A DNA stretch of 64,000 bases from Limnephilus marmoratus. Taxonomy: Eukaryota; Arthropoda; Insecta; Trichoptera; Limnephilidae. The notes under the pieces were generated by a model, which was not told the origin of the DNA, did not search any database, and saw only the letters and a program-made list of their open reading frames with translations. The stretch covers positions 19,671,450 through 19,735,449 of the forward strand of contig OU862927.1 in NCBI GenBank assembly GCA_917880885.1, given 5' to 3'. This document shows positions 32,989 through 43,765 of the stretch, one piece after another. Positions within the stretch are counted from its first letter, which is position 1. Each line of letters opens with the position of its first letter. The translations under genes were made by a program, and so were the position numbers.

Positions 32989-33586
32989 TCATTACATAGT
33001 ATAAAATGAAGTCGCTCAAAATGTATGTGCGCGTTAATCTTTTAAACTACGCAACGGATTTTCATACGGTTTGCACAAATAGATAGAGTAATTGAAGAGG
33101 AATGTTTATATGTATAATACATGTAAATTATATTAGAGAAAAGCCGATAAATTCAAAGAAAACATATTTTTGTGCGATTTAAAACGGCTGGCGGGCCGTA
33201 CTATAGTCACTTTTGAAATTCGTTCTACTTAAGAAATTGGAAAATAGATGTCCTAGAGTAAGTAGGTGTTTGATTTGAATTATTTTATTTGATGAAGTCG
33301 CTCAAAATGTATGTGCGCATACATCTTTTAAACTACGCAATAGATAGAGTGATTCAAGAGGAAGGTTTATATGTATAAAAACATGCTTATTAAAGTAGAG
33401 AAAAGTCGAGAAATTCAAATATTCAATTCAGGCAGCGGGCAGCGGGCAGCGGGCAGCTGGTAAGCGGGTGGTGTGGATTTTATAAAGGTTGGGTTAGGTT
33501 AGGTTAGGTTAGGTTAGGTTAGGTTAGGTTAGGTTAGGTTAGGTTGTGTTTCGTTAGCCACAGCAACGTGTGGCCGAGTCTGCTAG
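32989..33586 (+). mobile_element. Helitron-like element with (TTAGG)10
   Basis: The 5' end TCATTACATAG follows host A. The 3' end has the hairpin GCCACA-GCAACG-TGTGGC (33557-33574), then eight bases, then CTAG (33583-33586) and host T. A second 5'-end-like block (ATGAAGTCGCTCAAAATGTA) recurs at 33004 and 33291, so the copy may be chimeric. A related short copy lies at 54120-54399. No protein is encoded. Confidence 0.75.
33494..33543 (+). repeat. (TTAGG)10 interstitial telomere-type array
   Basis: Ten perfect TTAGG units just before the Helitron 3' hairpin. The related copy at 54120-54399 lacks the array, so it was gained within this copy or lineage. Confidence 0.9.
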
Positions 33587-35472
33587 TTATAGATAAATAA
33601 ATAAAAAAAAATAAAAAAAGAATAGTATAGTGCTAATATTGATTGTTATTATTAAGGTATATTATCAAAGCCTTCTTATAATTATTATCTGTGCAGTTGA
33701 ATACATCATTTATTTCTTCGACAAACCCACTGTTTGTTTTTTCAACAAGCTCATATCACCAAGCCACCAATTCGTTCCATTCCAAGAAGAATTGGCATTA
33801 TAAAAATACAAAATTGAACTCCATTTAAATTGATTTTACCTGCGCTGCCTTCAAAGAAATACCAAGAAATACTCCCATTCGGCTTGGAAATCCAATTTTC
33901 CTTTTTTTATTACCGTCATTGAAAATAAATATCGTTCCTTATTTCTGATACATTTTTCCTTACCAAACATCTCGAGGGCGGATCATACGTGATTCCAGAG
34001 CGATTTAACTTTAGTTTTATGGCATATAGCAGATATGGCTGTGGAGGGTACAATTAAATATGCATTTATGAAATTTTATCGTTTTAACTTCAATTTCGCT
34101 GCTCCAAGCACGGTGCCGTAGTAATGAACAATATCTTTGTGACTGAAGTGATTCGTGGAAATAGAAACTAGCGCAGACCTATAAAAACCAGCGGATGCTG
34201 TAATAATAAGGAACTCCAGTGAAAAACATTCTGGCTTTAAAAAAATAAACGCTGATTCCGAATATATAAGTTTTATTTAATAATAGTAAACGCAGAGTTT
34301 TTAAAAAATTATTAAAAAGTCCATTTGTAATCGGGTCGTAAAAACACGCCGTCAAGGTGACGTCACTGTTCGACGTTCACCGTAAAGTCATTGTATGGGA
34401 ATGTATGATATGACACAAGCCATCGTATTAATTTATTCGTTTATTTACATACTGTTTATAGAGATTTAGTTGTTGTGTTTATTGAAACATTATTTAGGCC
34501 TAAATAATTTAGTTTCAAAAACAAAGGTACCTATTTCTTATTAGTTTATCTCTATTATTAAAAATATTAAAAAAACTACTGCACAAAAAAATAGTAATGC
34601 TACTCTAGGGAGTAGTAACTTTTCGGGAGTGATGACGTCGCACGATTCACTACACATACGGTGGTTTTCGGGGATCTTGAAAAATTAAAACTTTGACAAT
34701 TATTTTAACTATTAAAACTAATTCTAAAAATAAAAATAAATATGCAGTTATTTAAGTTAGAAGGTCATTATTCATTACAAATAAAAAAATAATAAAAAAA
34801 AAACAAAATTGGAATGGAGTTCCTTGAGCCGCAGGATGGGCATGCCTGTTCTACGGTTCTTAAAGCTGTTTTGTTCATTCGTCATGCTTTATTTCGTGAC
34901 AACTCAACGCCCGGGAGTAAATTGAAAGAGGTATCGGAACTTCTTTTTAACATCTCCCTCTTTCTAATGAACGACTCATGTAACAGAAAGGAAAGGTTAC
35001 AACCGAGCTATCAGTGGCAGAACTCTATTTTTGTGGAGCCGCTTTTCACGTTTTTCCGTGGAGAGAATAAAGAAGACAGGTAATTTAAAATAAATTTATG
35101 GCAGTAGTGTAAGGTACGGGTAACGTTAGGTCATAAAAAATATTACACCTCTGTAAAAGGAGCTTTCGGATGTATGTAGAGCTTTATATCATGCGAACCA
35201 TACAGGTCATTTATAGTTTAAATGGCAAGTTTTTTTTTAAACTTCAACACGACCTCTGTGCTAAAACTTTAAATTCGTTGGCTCCGACTAGTCAAAATTT
35301 TTTTAATTATATCTGATGAAAGTTTGTTAATTTTTCATAAATTCATTTTCAGTGTAAATTTTAGCCTCGTTTCAGGGTATTAGAGGCTCTCAGCAACATT
35401 CTCTTAAGAAACCATCTTTCAGACATGGAGTATGTAATATGCATTCAGATCAAAGAGTTGTTTGAATTGGCT
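33587..35472. other. unassigned AT-rich DNA
   Basis: Holds no recognised gene or family repeat. The 89-codon frame at 34814-35083 (+) has no domain that I know and is not supported as a gene. Confidence 0.45.
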
Positions 35473-35908
35473 TTAAGGCTCCGCAACCGGGCCCGAAAAG
35501 AAGAAGATGGAGAGATACGAACTTACGAATGTTAAAGGAGAGCGCTAACATTTACAGCGACAAAATCGATGCGAAAATTGCGAAAATGTTTAATAAAACA
35601 CGACTCGTTCAAAATAGAGCAAAAATCTCGGGAGCATTGTCTTAAACAGCATTTAAAGAAACACTGTGATTTTATTCATACATATAACTTGTAAAATAAC
35701 TGAAACAAACTCGTTTATAATAATTTTTGGGGCATACTTTGCGATTTTTTTCTATGGAGGAAATTTTATATAATTTGCGTTTCGGCGAGAGGGGAATTCC
35801 AGATATTATCTTCAAGAATAACATATATTTTTTTAAAAGCTTTAAAACTTAACGTGTTTAAGGGAGGTATGTAAGAAATCGGTTGTAATTCGAGTAGCGG
35901 GCTCTTAA
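35473..35908 (+). mobile_element. TTAA-flanked MITE, copy B
   Basis: The element is 35477-35904 with exact TTAA on both sides. The body matches copy A closely (GAAGAAGATGGAGAGATACG, TTTGCGATTTTTTTCTATGG). Confidence 0.85.
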
Positions 35909-36070
35909 ACACTGGGTGGGTTTCTTCATTAACCGAGAATGCTAAATGCAATGCTAATTGTAAAAGTAAACAATCAAAATTTAAAAATTTCTATGCATTT
36001 GACCGTTTACTTTTACAATTAGCATTGCATTTAGCATTCTCGGTAAATGAAGAAACCCACCATTAGTGTT
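35908..36070. repeat. hairpin repeat with roughly 60-bp arms
   Basis: The arms at about 35910-35971 and 36005-36070 are nearly perfect reverse complements (GTGGGTTTCTTCATT; GCTAAATGCAATGCTAATTG) around a 33-bp loop. It could be a small MITE or a hairpin-RNA source; it directly abuts MITE copy B. Confidence 0.8.
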
Positions 36071-37098
36071 ACCCCAATTGGTTCGTTACGTTTGATGTAT
36101 AAGCAGGGTTGCCCGGGTGCGTATTTCCAATCCCTAACGCGGTTGAGTCACTCTAGCGACTGAGCCGCGTTAGGGATTGGAAGGCGTAAATCACCTTGCA
36201 AACACTACCGCATTTCAGTCGCGCTAGTGACTGAACCGCGTTAGGGATTGTTATGCATAAATCACCTTACAAAACTATACCGATTCAGTCACCTACGCGC
36301 TTCGTTGCTCTATCAGTTTCTGTGAGGGCGACGACTGTAATTATAGAGAGGTTAGAAGGGAGGATGGACAGCGTTTTTTTAGTTAGCATTTTTTTTACAT
36401 TGAAAATTTATTTTAAGTTAAAAAAACGCGGGTTTTTTTTTAACTGAGGGTGACGACCGTAATTATAGAAGGGTAAGCAGAGAGGATGGACCGCGTTAAT
36501 TTTTTACTTAATTTTTTTTTTTTACATAGAAAATTTATATTTTAAGTAAAAAAAAAACGCGCGTTTTTTTTACTGAAAATATAAATTTTCTATGTAAAAA
36601 AAAAAAATTAAGAAAAATATTAACGCGGTCCATCCTCTCTGCTTACCCTTCTATAATTACGGTCGTCGCCCTCACAGAAACTGATAGAGCAACGAAGCGC
36701 GTAGGTGACTGAATCGGTATAGCTTTTGTAAGGTGATTTATGCATAACAATCCTTAACGCGGTTCAGTTACTAGCGCGACTGAAATGCGATAGTGTTTGT
36801 AAGGCGATTTACGCCTTCCAATCCCTAACGCGGCTCAGTCGCTAGAGTGGTTAGGGATTGGAAATACGCGACCGGGTGTTGGCGGCGTATGCGTCAGCCC
36901 ATGTTGCATGGCGGGCCGGGTCGAGAGAGGAATCATTCGTCCGTCACTCCTGGACATACTGACCCACAGATTCCTACCCACCCTCCATACTTTTTTTCCT
37001 TCTCAAAACTTCCTCTCCTTCATTTTCTTAAAAAGACCCTCCATACACTCCCCTAAGATGACAACGGACCTGATGGAAATTATTTTCCTCTAATGTAA
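36071..37098 (+). mobile_element. SINE family S, copy 2, interrupted
   Basis: The left part (36071-36118, CCCAATTGGTTCGTTACGTT to GCCCGGGT) and right part (36870-37098, GTTGGCGGCGTATGCG to the ATTATTTTCCTC tail) belong to one SINE. A palindromic transposon lies between them. The right part resumes about 20 bp further along the SINE than the left part ends. Confidence 0.75.
36119..36869. mobile_element. palindromic TIR transposon in the SINE
   Basis: The ends GCGTATTTCCAATCCCTAA and reverse complement are flanked by GCCCGGGT and GACCGGGT. Almost the whole 751 bp folds back on itself around 36560, with arms over 350 bp. Each arm repeats the word CCCTAACGCGG with CAGTC several times, likely transposase sites. 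No ORF with a domain is seen. The element at 51929-52324 has the same ends. Confidence 0.75.
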
Positions 37099-37445
37099 AA
37101 AAAAAAAGTTTTTAATGACCCGATCTGTATCGCCAAGTATCTACTGATCTTTCTATTTAACTCTTAACGGTTTTCATTTTTTCTTTTTTTCTTTCTTCCG
37201 TCTCACAAAATTCTCTTTATATAAATATTCAGATGAAAATTTACAAGTGGAACAAGACGAGAGAATAAGTCAGAGCTGTCCAACAACAAAACCTCAAGAG
37301 GTGCAGGATTCGGTGGGCAAGTATAAAATGATGTTGGGATTAAGCGAATGTCATACCTACGACACAATTGGGATCGTACCCTGATCGATACCCATCGGAA
37401 AAAAAACGAGTGTGCTTTAGACCACACGACTGAAGTAAAACTACA
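37099..37445. other. unassigned DNA
   Basis: No gene or family repeat is recognised. Confidence 0.4.
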
Positions 37446-37512
37446 AGACAAACCTCGTCCAATGAACCCAGGTATCCCTGCTAAGTTACCAAACGTAGCG
37501 AACGGGTAAACC
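37446..37512 (-). repeat. SINE family S fragment, copy 3
   Basis: Matches the 5' part of the SINE in reverse (ATGAACCCAGGTATCCCTGC, then ACCTATGACC). It runs directly into the 18-bp minisatellite. Confidence 0.65.
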
Positions 37513-37692
37513 TATGACCTAGGGGTGACGTATGACATTGGGGTGAAACAAGACCATGGGGTGACCTACGACCTTGGGGTGACCTACGATCTTGGGGTGA
37601 CCTACAACGTTGGGGTGACCTACGACCTTGGGGTGACCTACGACCTTGGGGTGTTCTACGACCTTGGGGTGACCTACGACCTTGGGGTGACC
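37513..37692. repeat. 18-bp minisatellite, about 10 units
   Basis: The unit is GGGGTGACCTACGACCTT with one- to three-base variants. Because 18 is a multiple of 3 and the unit lacks stops, it opens frames on both strands (VTYDLG plus, VVGHPK minus), which are not genes. The unit closely matches the SINE word CTTGGGGTAACCTATGA next to it, so it probably arose from the SINE. Confidence 0.9.
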
Positions 37693-38284
37693 ATCCTTAT
37701 CATTATCCTTATCACTCCCCAAACGTGCGTAAAGGCCCAACCGTTCGCCTAGCAATCGATCACCGTTCGCATCGATTACCGTTTGCATGACATTTTTTGT
37801 AACAATCACCACTTTTCGTAACGCATTAACCAGCTTACCCCCCAAGTCGAGCATGCGTAAAGAAGTTTTAATTCAATAAATGTATTACAGAATATGAAAG
37901 AAAATTTTCCTCCAACAAATTAAATTTATTCCAGAATTTGGGAGAAAATTTTCTGCCAACAACACTCGCTCTATGATGTAATACTGTCTAAGATTTTTAA
38001 CTTCAAGCTAAAACATAGATCCTACCCAAAAAGGGTTTTCATTTAAAATGAATAAGGTTCCATGACAGTGGTTAATTTTATTTTTTTATTTTTTTTACAG
38101 TTTTTCAGAGAAAATGTGTCCTTACTGGGGTACCCCGTTCTAAGGACACATTGTACAAGTTTTATTATTGGAATTATAAGTAAATACCTATGCTAGAATA
38201 TTACCGAGGAAAATTATGAAGTTAGACCTAAAATAAAGTACAAAACAAGCATTATTCTTTGTTTGGTTGCAAAATTGATTCTAT
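37693..38284. other. unassigned AT-rich DNA with a short tandem duplication
   Basis: A diverged direct repeat of about 45 bp lies around 37878-37960 (GAAAATTTTCCTCCAAC and GAAAATTTTCTGCCAAC). Nothing else is recognised. Confidence 0.5.
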
Positions 38285-38556
38285 TTTCTTCCTTCCCATG
38301 TCCATAATCCATATTTTTATGCTTCTTTTGAAGGCGGTTATTTTTTGGATTTCATTGCAAGAGGGAGTAAATTAAATAATTTTATAGAGAAGTATTGCAT
38401 ATTTCTTTGTCCAAAAGTCGTTTTAGTTGTAGGTTGGTAGAATGTATGTTGTAATGTAGATCTTGTGAATCGGTCCGAGTTTGTCTGTGTAAAGTTATCC
38501 TGATTTTTGAATGCGTAAATTAGAATATCTTTTGTATATAATTGTTTCAGTGACAT
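38285..38556 (-). pseudogene. Jockey/CR1-type LINE ORF2 C-terminus
   Basis: The minus-strand translation has DRFTRSTLQHTF, then TKTTFGQRNMQYFSIKLFNL; after a frameshift near 38345 it continues AFKRSIKIWI. This is the usual end of CR1/Jockey-group ORF2, similar to the piece at 32517 but a different copy. Everything upstream is missing. Confidence 0.65.
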
Positions 38557-38719
38557 CTCCGACAGTTGTCCCCCCCGGCGTACTTATATACAATATGCAG
38601 TCGGATTAGAGAAAAACGTTGTACTTTCTTACACAAAGTGTGGACAGAAAAGATATACCGGCGGAATAACAAAAACATATAAAACATATTTTCATTCAAA
38701 TGCGTCAAGTGGAAGATAC

Positions 38720-38965
38720 TCTGAGTATCGCCCTGGTGTAAGACCACCATTCAGAATTGAAACGTTGCTTGAAATGGTTTTAGCCATGTTTAGTGATCAG
38801 ATCTGATTAACCAGGTACTTCTCCACCTTCATCTTCCCCAGGTCCTTCCCCTCTCCACTTCCTTCAGCCTCACAATATACCCCAATTGGGGATGCAGTAG
38901 TCTCACTGGCTCCAGATGGGAGCAGTTGGGACTCTTGTGAGGTGTTCACAAATAAAAGAGTAAAA
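38720..38965 (+). repeat. interspersed repeat family K, copy 2
   Basis: Shares ATTGAAACGTTGCTTGAAAT with 4137-4390 and GAGTATCGCC-type 5' words with 62600-62672. Non-coding. Confidence 0.6.
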
Positions 38966-39531
38966 AAATACTGGTCTGTAAACCGGGTACATCAGTGTAT
39001 AAGTACAAAAATTCGTCAATGTAAATAAATTCGTTTGATATCCACACGATCGATTTTAGGTTTGACTTGGTAAGTAATGCACAAAAGATTGTAATTTTAT
39101 AGAAATTTTAATTTCAGGGGGGCCAACTGTCAGGGGATCAACTGTTGGGTCACCATGAATAGATAAGAACTTAATAAAGACAAAAATTATAAGTCGGATT
39201 AAATATTACTGAATCGTGTGCGGAATCTGCAAAACTTTCTAAATATAGACCCTCTTCGGAACGGATTCGTGAACTCGGCAAAGATTTAGTAGAACAATAT
39301 TGGAAAAATTCCCAGCACAACGAAACGAGTTTCTGGAGTACTACTCAACTTATTGTTTTATAAAATAACCATTTATTAAAAATAAATTCCACTTTCAGTA
39401 CAGATGAGGTCCCACAATAGATTTGATTGCATAACAACACATATTTAGGATTTTTGTAATGGTGCATATGTACAAATTTCCAAGAGCCTTTTGTTTCGAG
39501 AGCTTTAACTATGGAACTAAGATCCATACTC
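38966..39531. other. unassigned AT-rich DNA
   Basis: No gene or family repeat is recognised. Confidence 0.4.
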
Positions 39532-40670
39532 TTACAGCCTTACTAAAAAACCCAGTGAAAATTTTATTCAATTGACAAACGGCCGCGGATGTGAAAACAT
39601 TACTAATTAAAAAATTGTTTATGGAAAAAAATACACTTGGTTTACACGGCCTGAGGGGGTAGTTTATCTCTGTTTTATCAATGATCTTTGAACGAAATTT
39701 GAAATTTTTGCAAAATATTTTGAATGTTCTATATATTTCTTATTTTTGAAGGTTTCCTAAAAACAAATACCATTTATGAAAACTAGATAAAATTACCTTT
39801 TAGATTTGTGTAATTGAAATACACTTTAGTTTTTAAAAACTGCCATATATTAAGATTCAAACGCGAAAATAATGGATTTTTTTTTCACCAAAACATATTT
39901 GATGAAAGTGTACAGAAATTTATAAAAAAACAAAATTATAAAAATACTGACCTTTTATATAATGAATTTGGAACGAAACTGCCACCTCACTTTTTCCTCG
40001 TGCATACAATAAAAAAAAAATAAAAAATTTAAAAGTTTTTTTATTGCCAAAAAACTAACCTAAAAAAATAATACCGACTTTTTTAACAGATTTCTTGCAA
40101 CTTTAAAATGTTAATTTCATTGATAGGGTTAGGTACACATGTATTAGATATTAATATTTAAAAAAACACCACTTTTATGAAATTCACATAAAATAAAATA
40201 CTTTAGGGGTAAATTTGAATTTTCATGTTACACATAAAATACTTATTGACATTTCAATTTTCAAAGTATGATTATGGTTATTATAACTTGACTAAAACTT
40301 ATTAAAAACCACAAAAAACACCGTAAATATATCAATTATGCGAATGTAATAGTGAATTAGTCATATTAATAGATATTACGATCAGATTTGTGTAAAATTT
40401 CACAGACACCCGCGAAGTGAGTTTTTTTTGGCGGTTTTAACGCGAATGACGAATGCGAAGGCGCTGCCATCTAGCTGTTCTGTAGGAAAACAAACAATTA
40501 AATTGTGTATAGTATGAAAAATTACATTGTTGCCAAACTTATAAAATACATTTTAAGAACAAATCTTATTAGTAATGTTATCGTGTTTTAGTGTATTTTT
40601 GTTTTATTCATATTGCTGCAGCAACGCGGGTAATCGGGCGTGCTGTGGTTTTTTTTTAGTAAGGCTGTTA
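39532..40670. mobile_element. TTA-flanked TIR element
   Basis: The ends CAGCCTTACTAAAAAAC (39535) and reverse complement (to 40667) are inverted repeats with TTA outside both. A 3-bp TTA duplication suits PIF/Harbinger; TA within it would suit Tc1/mariner. The body is AT-rich and encodes nothing recognisable. The 69-codon frame at 39814 is poly(K/N/F)-rich and not supported. Confidence 0.65.
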
Positions 40671-40838
40671 GGCTTTAACTCACTTTTTATTTTTAACTTT
40701 TATGAGTAAATACTCAAATTGTAGTATTTAAATAAACGATGTCAATATTAGCGAAGACAATAGGTATTAGCGAAATAGAAAAATCAGAAAAAGATTTTTT
40801 GTATTTCTTGGGCATTAACTATGTAACAATTTCTAGAC

Positions 40839-41245
40839 ATTTTGTTTTTTGCGAATTTGCGAATCATTTAATAGAGTCAGGCCATAGCTTCAATAAAGAA
40901 AGAACAAAATTTAAACATTGCAATATAAATTCTTACTTTAATCTTTGAGCTTTAGAAACGCTCGAAATAAACAAAAAAATTAAATCTAAAATTAATTTAG
41001 TGAATAAAATAATAGCGCCTTGCAAATCTCCTCTACTAACCATGTTTCCGTATAATATTGACTCCTCCCACCGCTTTCCCCCTCCCCCCAAAATCATCCC
41101 TCCCACTACTCCCACCTAATTAATCTTTGGTACTTGCATTTAATTTTTAAGTTAGTTTTAATTCTACTCGTTAATGATACGGTTGTATCGAAACCGGTCG
41201 CGGAAAAATTAAATTTAAGTAACAAATGTACATTTAATAAAACTC
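40839..41245 (+). pseudogene. Penelope-like element: GIY-YIG C-terminus and 3' end
   Basis: The translation FCEFANHLIESGHSFNKE, a stop (TGA at 40946-40948), then ETLEINKKIKSKINLVN and SPLLTMF resembles the C-terminal part of the GIY-YIG endonuclease of Penelope-like elements (FANHLI..GHSF, later LE-LEI, SPLL). It is followed by GTATCGAAACCGGTCGCGG, a word typical of Penelope termini. The catalytic RT and the GIY and YIG motifs are not present. Confidence 0.55.
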
Positions 41246-41275
41246 TTCAAAAAACAAAATGTCAGAAAAAGATAT

Positions 41276-41376
41276 TGGCACTCTGGGACTCGAACCAAGG
41301 ATCTTCGGCTTTCCGGGTCGAAGTAGAGTAGAGTCGTGGTCCGGAAGGTCCTGGGTTCGAGTCCCAGAGGTGCCAA
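41276..41376. repeat. hairpin of two tRNA 3' halves
   Basis: The right arm (41341-41376) reads GGTCCTGGGTTCGAGTCCCA and then GAGGTGCCA, a tRNA T-arm with B-box and acceptor end. The left arm (41276-41316) is its approximate reverse complement. Two tRNA-derived ends thus face each other around a 24-bp spacer. It is not a normal tRNA gene, since no D arm is seen. Confidence 0.65.
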
Positions 41377-41996
41377 AATATTTTTCTAGAGGTTCTCTAA
41401 TATTGTCTTCATTTAATTAAATATTATTTTTTATTATTAGCGATAAAAGGACAACAAGTGTGTACGAAAATCGAAATGAGAATATTTTGAAAAGTTTCAT
41501 AGTGAGTTTTTTTTTCATTCTCAACGTTTTTAAAACACGTCGTATGTCGTAATACATCTTTGAGTACCATGTTTGACTCAACTCTGGTTACGATACTTAT
41601 TCCTTAAAATGTACAGAAAAAATAAAGAATACAGAACCAAAAATAATACAACAGTAGTAGAGAACAGAACCAAAAAATACGAAAGGAGAGAAAACAGAAC
41701 AAAAAAATCAAATTATTTACGTGAGATTACATTTTGTAAACTATTTAATATTCAAAGTATAGCAGTATTAAATATAATTTTAGTCAAAGTTTTAGTTAGT
41801 TTCTAACTTTCTTGAGCGCCCTTGGGGTGACGATTCACAAAATAAGCGATACATAAAATAGCACAGTAATATTATTATAAATAGGTAACTTTTTAAGATT
41901 TTGAACACCGAAACATAAACTACTAGAACTTAACATGATGATCATATTTTTTATTAAGACGTTAAATAAGCTTGTGTAAATTCTGAGAGATTACAC
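41377..41996. other. unassigned AT-rich DNA
   Basis: A purine-rich tract with repeated AACAGAACCAAAAA words lies at 41610-41710. No gene is recognised. Confidence 0.45.
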
Positions 41997-42417
41997 TTAA
42001 GGTGCCGCAACCGGGCTCAAAAAGAAGAAGATGGAGAGATATGAAATTACGAATGTTAGAGAAGCGCGCTAGTATTTAAAGCGACGAAATCGATGCAAAA
42101 ATTGTGAAAATGTTTAATAAAATAGAGCAAAATCTCGTGGAAAGTATATTAAGTATCATTTAAAGAAACATTGTCAATTTTTTCACAACGATAACTTGTA
42201 AAATAACTGAAACAAACGTGTTTATAATAATTTTCGGAGCATACTTTGCGATTTTTTTCTATCGAGGAAATTTTATATAATTTGCGTTTCGGCGTGAAAC
42301 GCGTCTAGATATTATCTTAACAAATAACATATATTTTTTTAAGAGCTTAAAAACTCCAAATGCTTAAGGGAGATATGAAAGTAATCGGTAGAAATTCGGG
42401 TAGCGGCGCCTCGTTAA
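41997..42417 (+). mobile_element. TTAA-flanked MITE, copy C
   Basis: The element is 42001-42413 with TTAA on both sides. It is the most diverged and shortest of the five copies, with a deletion of the ACACGACTCG block. Confidence 0.85.
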
Positions 42418-42864
42418 GCTGAAAGACATATTTTTTAAATTTAAAATTGAGTTAAAAATATCCTTAAACTCCTGTCTGGAAAAATGACAGCTGCTTGAGG
42501 AAACCGCGCGTTCCCTTTTGCCTTACGCTAAAGCAGTAGACACTCGGTGCTTTTGACACCAGTTCACAATACCCAGACCTATATACATACTACGTAGATG
42601 TTTTGAAAGCTGAACATATATCACCAGATCCTGTTTAGATTAAGATCGTTTTCCACCGTAAATGCAAGATAAATTGGTTTTCAAAGGGGAAATTTTCTTC
42701 AGCCTCTGCTTTTGCATTTGAAAGGCTGTGAATTTGAACATGTGCGGTTTCCACGCAAATTTCTTATCCTGACACATCTGTTTTTGCGTGAATATCACAC
42801 AAGATCCTCAATTGCTTGGAGCCAGTAAAACTATGACATTCTAAATTTGGGTAAGTTGTGAAAC

Positions 42865-42990
42865 TGAAGGGATGGGGAGAGAAGTTAGGGTGGAGGAAGG
42901 TAAGAATGTATCTGGCTATTCAAAGCTGATCACTTACATGGTTAAAGCCATTTCAAGTAACGTATAGCTCTGAATGATGGTCTTTAACGA
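42865..42990 (-). repeat. interspersed repeat family K, copy 3
   Basis: The reverse complement carries GACCATCATTCAGAG and TTGAAATGGCTTTAACCATG, matching copies 1 and 2. Confidence 0.55.
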
Positions 42991-43086
42991 AAAAAAAATC
43001 ACATCTTTCTGGCTTTCACCCTTCACAGGTGTTCTAGGCCATCATTTCAGATTATGGAGAACGGGAGGTGAATTTATAAAAACATT

Positions 43087-43745
43087 TTTTTTTTTTTTAC
43101 ATTAACTCCATATAGGAGGCCCTGAGGAAAATAATTTCCCTCAGGGCTTATGTCATCTGGGATGCTGTGTGGAGGGTCTTTTTGAGGAGAGGAAGGAATG
43201 AACATTGGTATTGAAGAGACCCATGTTGTACGAAGGAGGAAACACAGATGCCGGCAAATCATTCCACAGCCGAGCTCTTGAACACAAGAACGAGGCGAAG
43301 AAACGACCCGTTCTCATGTGACAAATGTCAACCGTGCACAAATGTTGGGCACGCGTTTGGCGTGTTTCCCGACTATGCACCGGTGCCGAAGGGATCAATG
43401 ATGCTAGTTCCTCGGAGCATCTTCCATTGTAATACCGGTAGAACAAGGATAGCATTCCCACCCGACGCCTGTGCTCTAAAGATTGCAATCCGTCTGTTAA
43501 AATGGGAGAATCTATTAAACGAACCGCCCGTTTCTACACACAGTCGAGGGCATTTTTCAGGTATTTTGGAGCTCCAGACCAGAGGTGGCTGCCAAATTCA
43601 ACCGTGGAGCGCAGTTGTGATTTGTACAGGGTTAGCAGTTGTGTACATTAAGTATCTGCGGGCCCTGTACAGTACGCCCAGTTTTTGGGAGGCTAACTTT
43701 CCTCTGGCTTCGATGGAGTCCCCATTCCCCATACCTGAGCTGGTC
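43087..43745 (-). pseudogene. Jockey/CR1-like LINE, SINE partner, copy 1
   Basis: A minus-strand frame of 111 codons (43153-43488) has SLEHRRRVGMLSLFYRYYNG and RARLWNDLPASVFPPSYN, the C-terminal signature of a common Jockey/CR1-type LINE. Upstream codons up to 43745 lie in other frames. The 3' UTR has a stem-loop (CCTGAGGGAAATTATTTTCC, then TCAGGG) and an A-tail at 43098-43087. The stretch from ACAGCATCCC through the stem-loop also forms the 3' end of SINE family S. Confidence 0.8.
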
Positions 43746-43765
43746 ACTGGTTAAATGGACAAATA

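Noticed and set aside
33494..33543. Chromosome end or telomere
   Set aside because: Ten units only, inside a Helitron-like element, with ordinary sequence on both sides.
37519..37854. Repetitive protein of six-residue units on either strand
   Set aside because: An 18-bp minisatellite without stops opens both strands; there is no promoter, and the repeat is explained by SINE-derived amplification.
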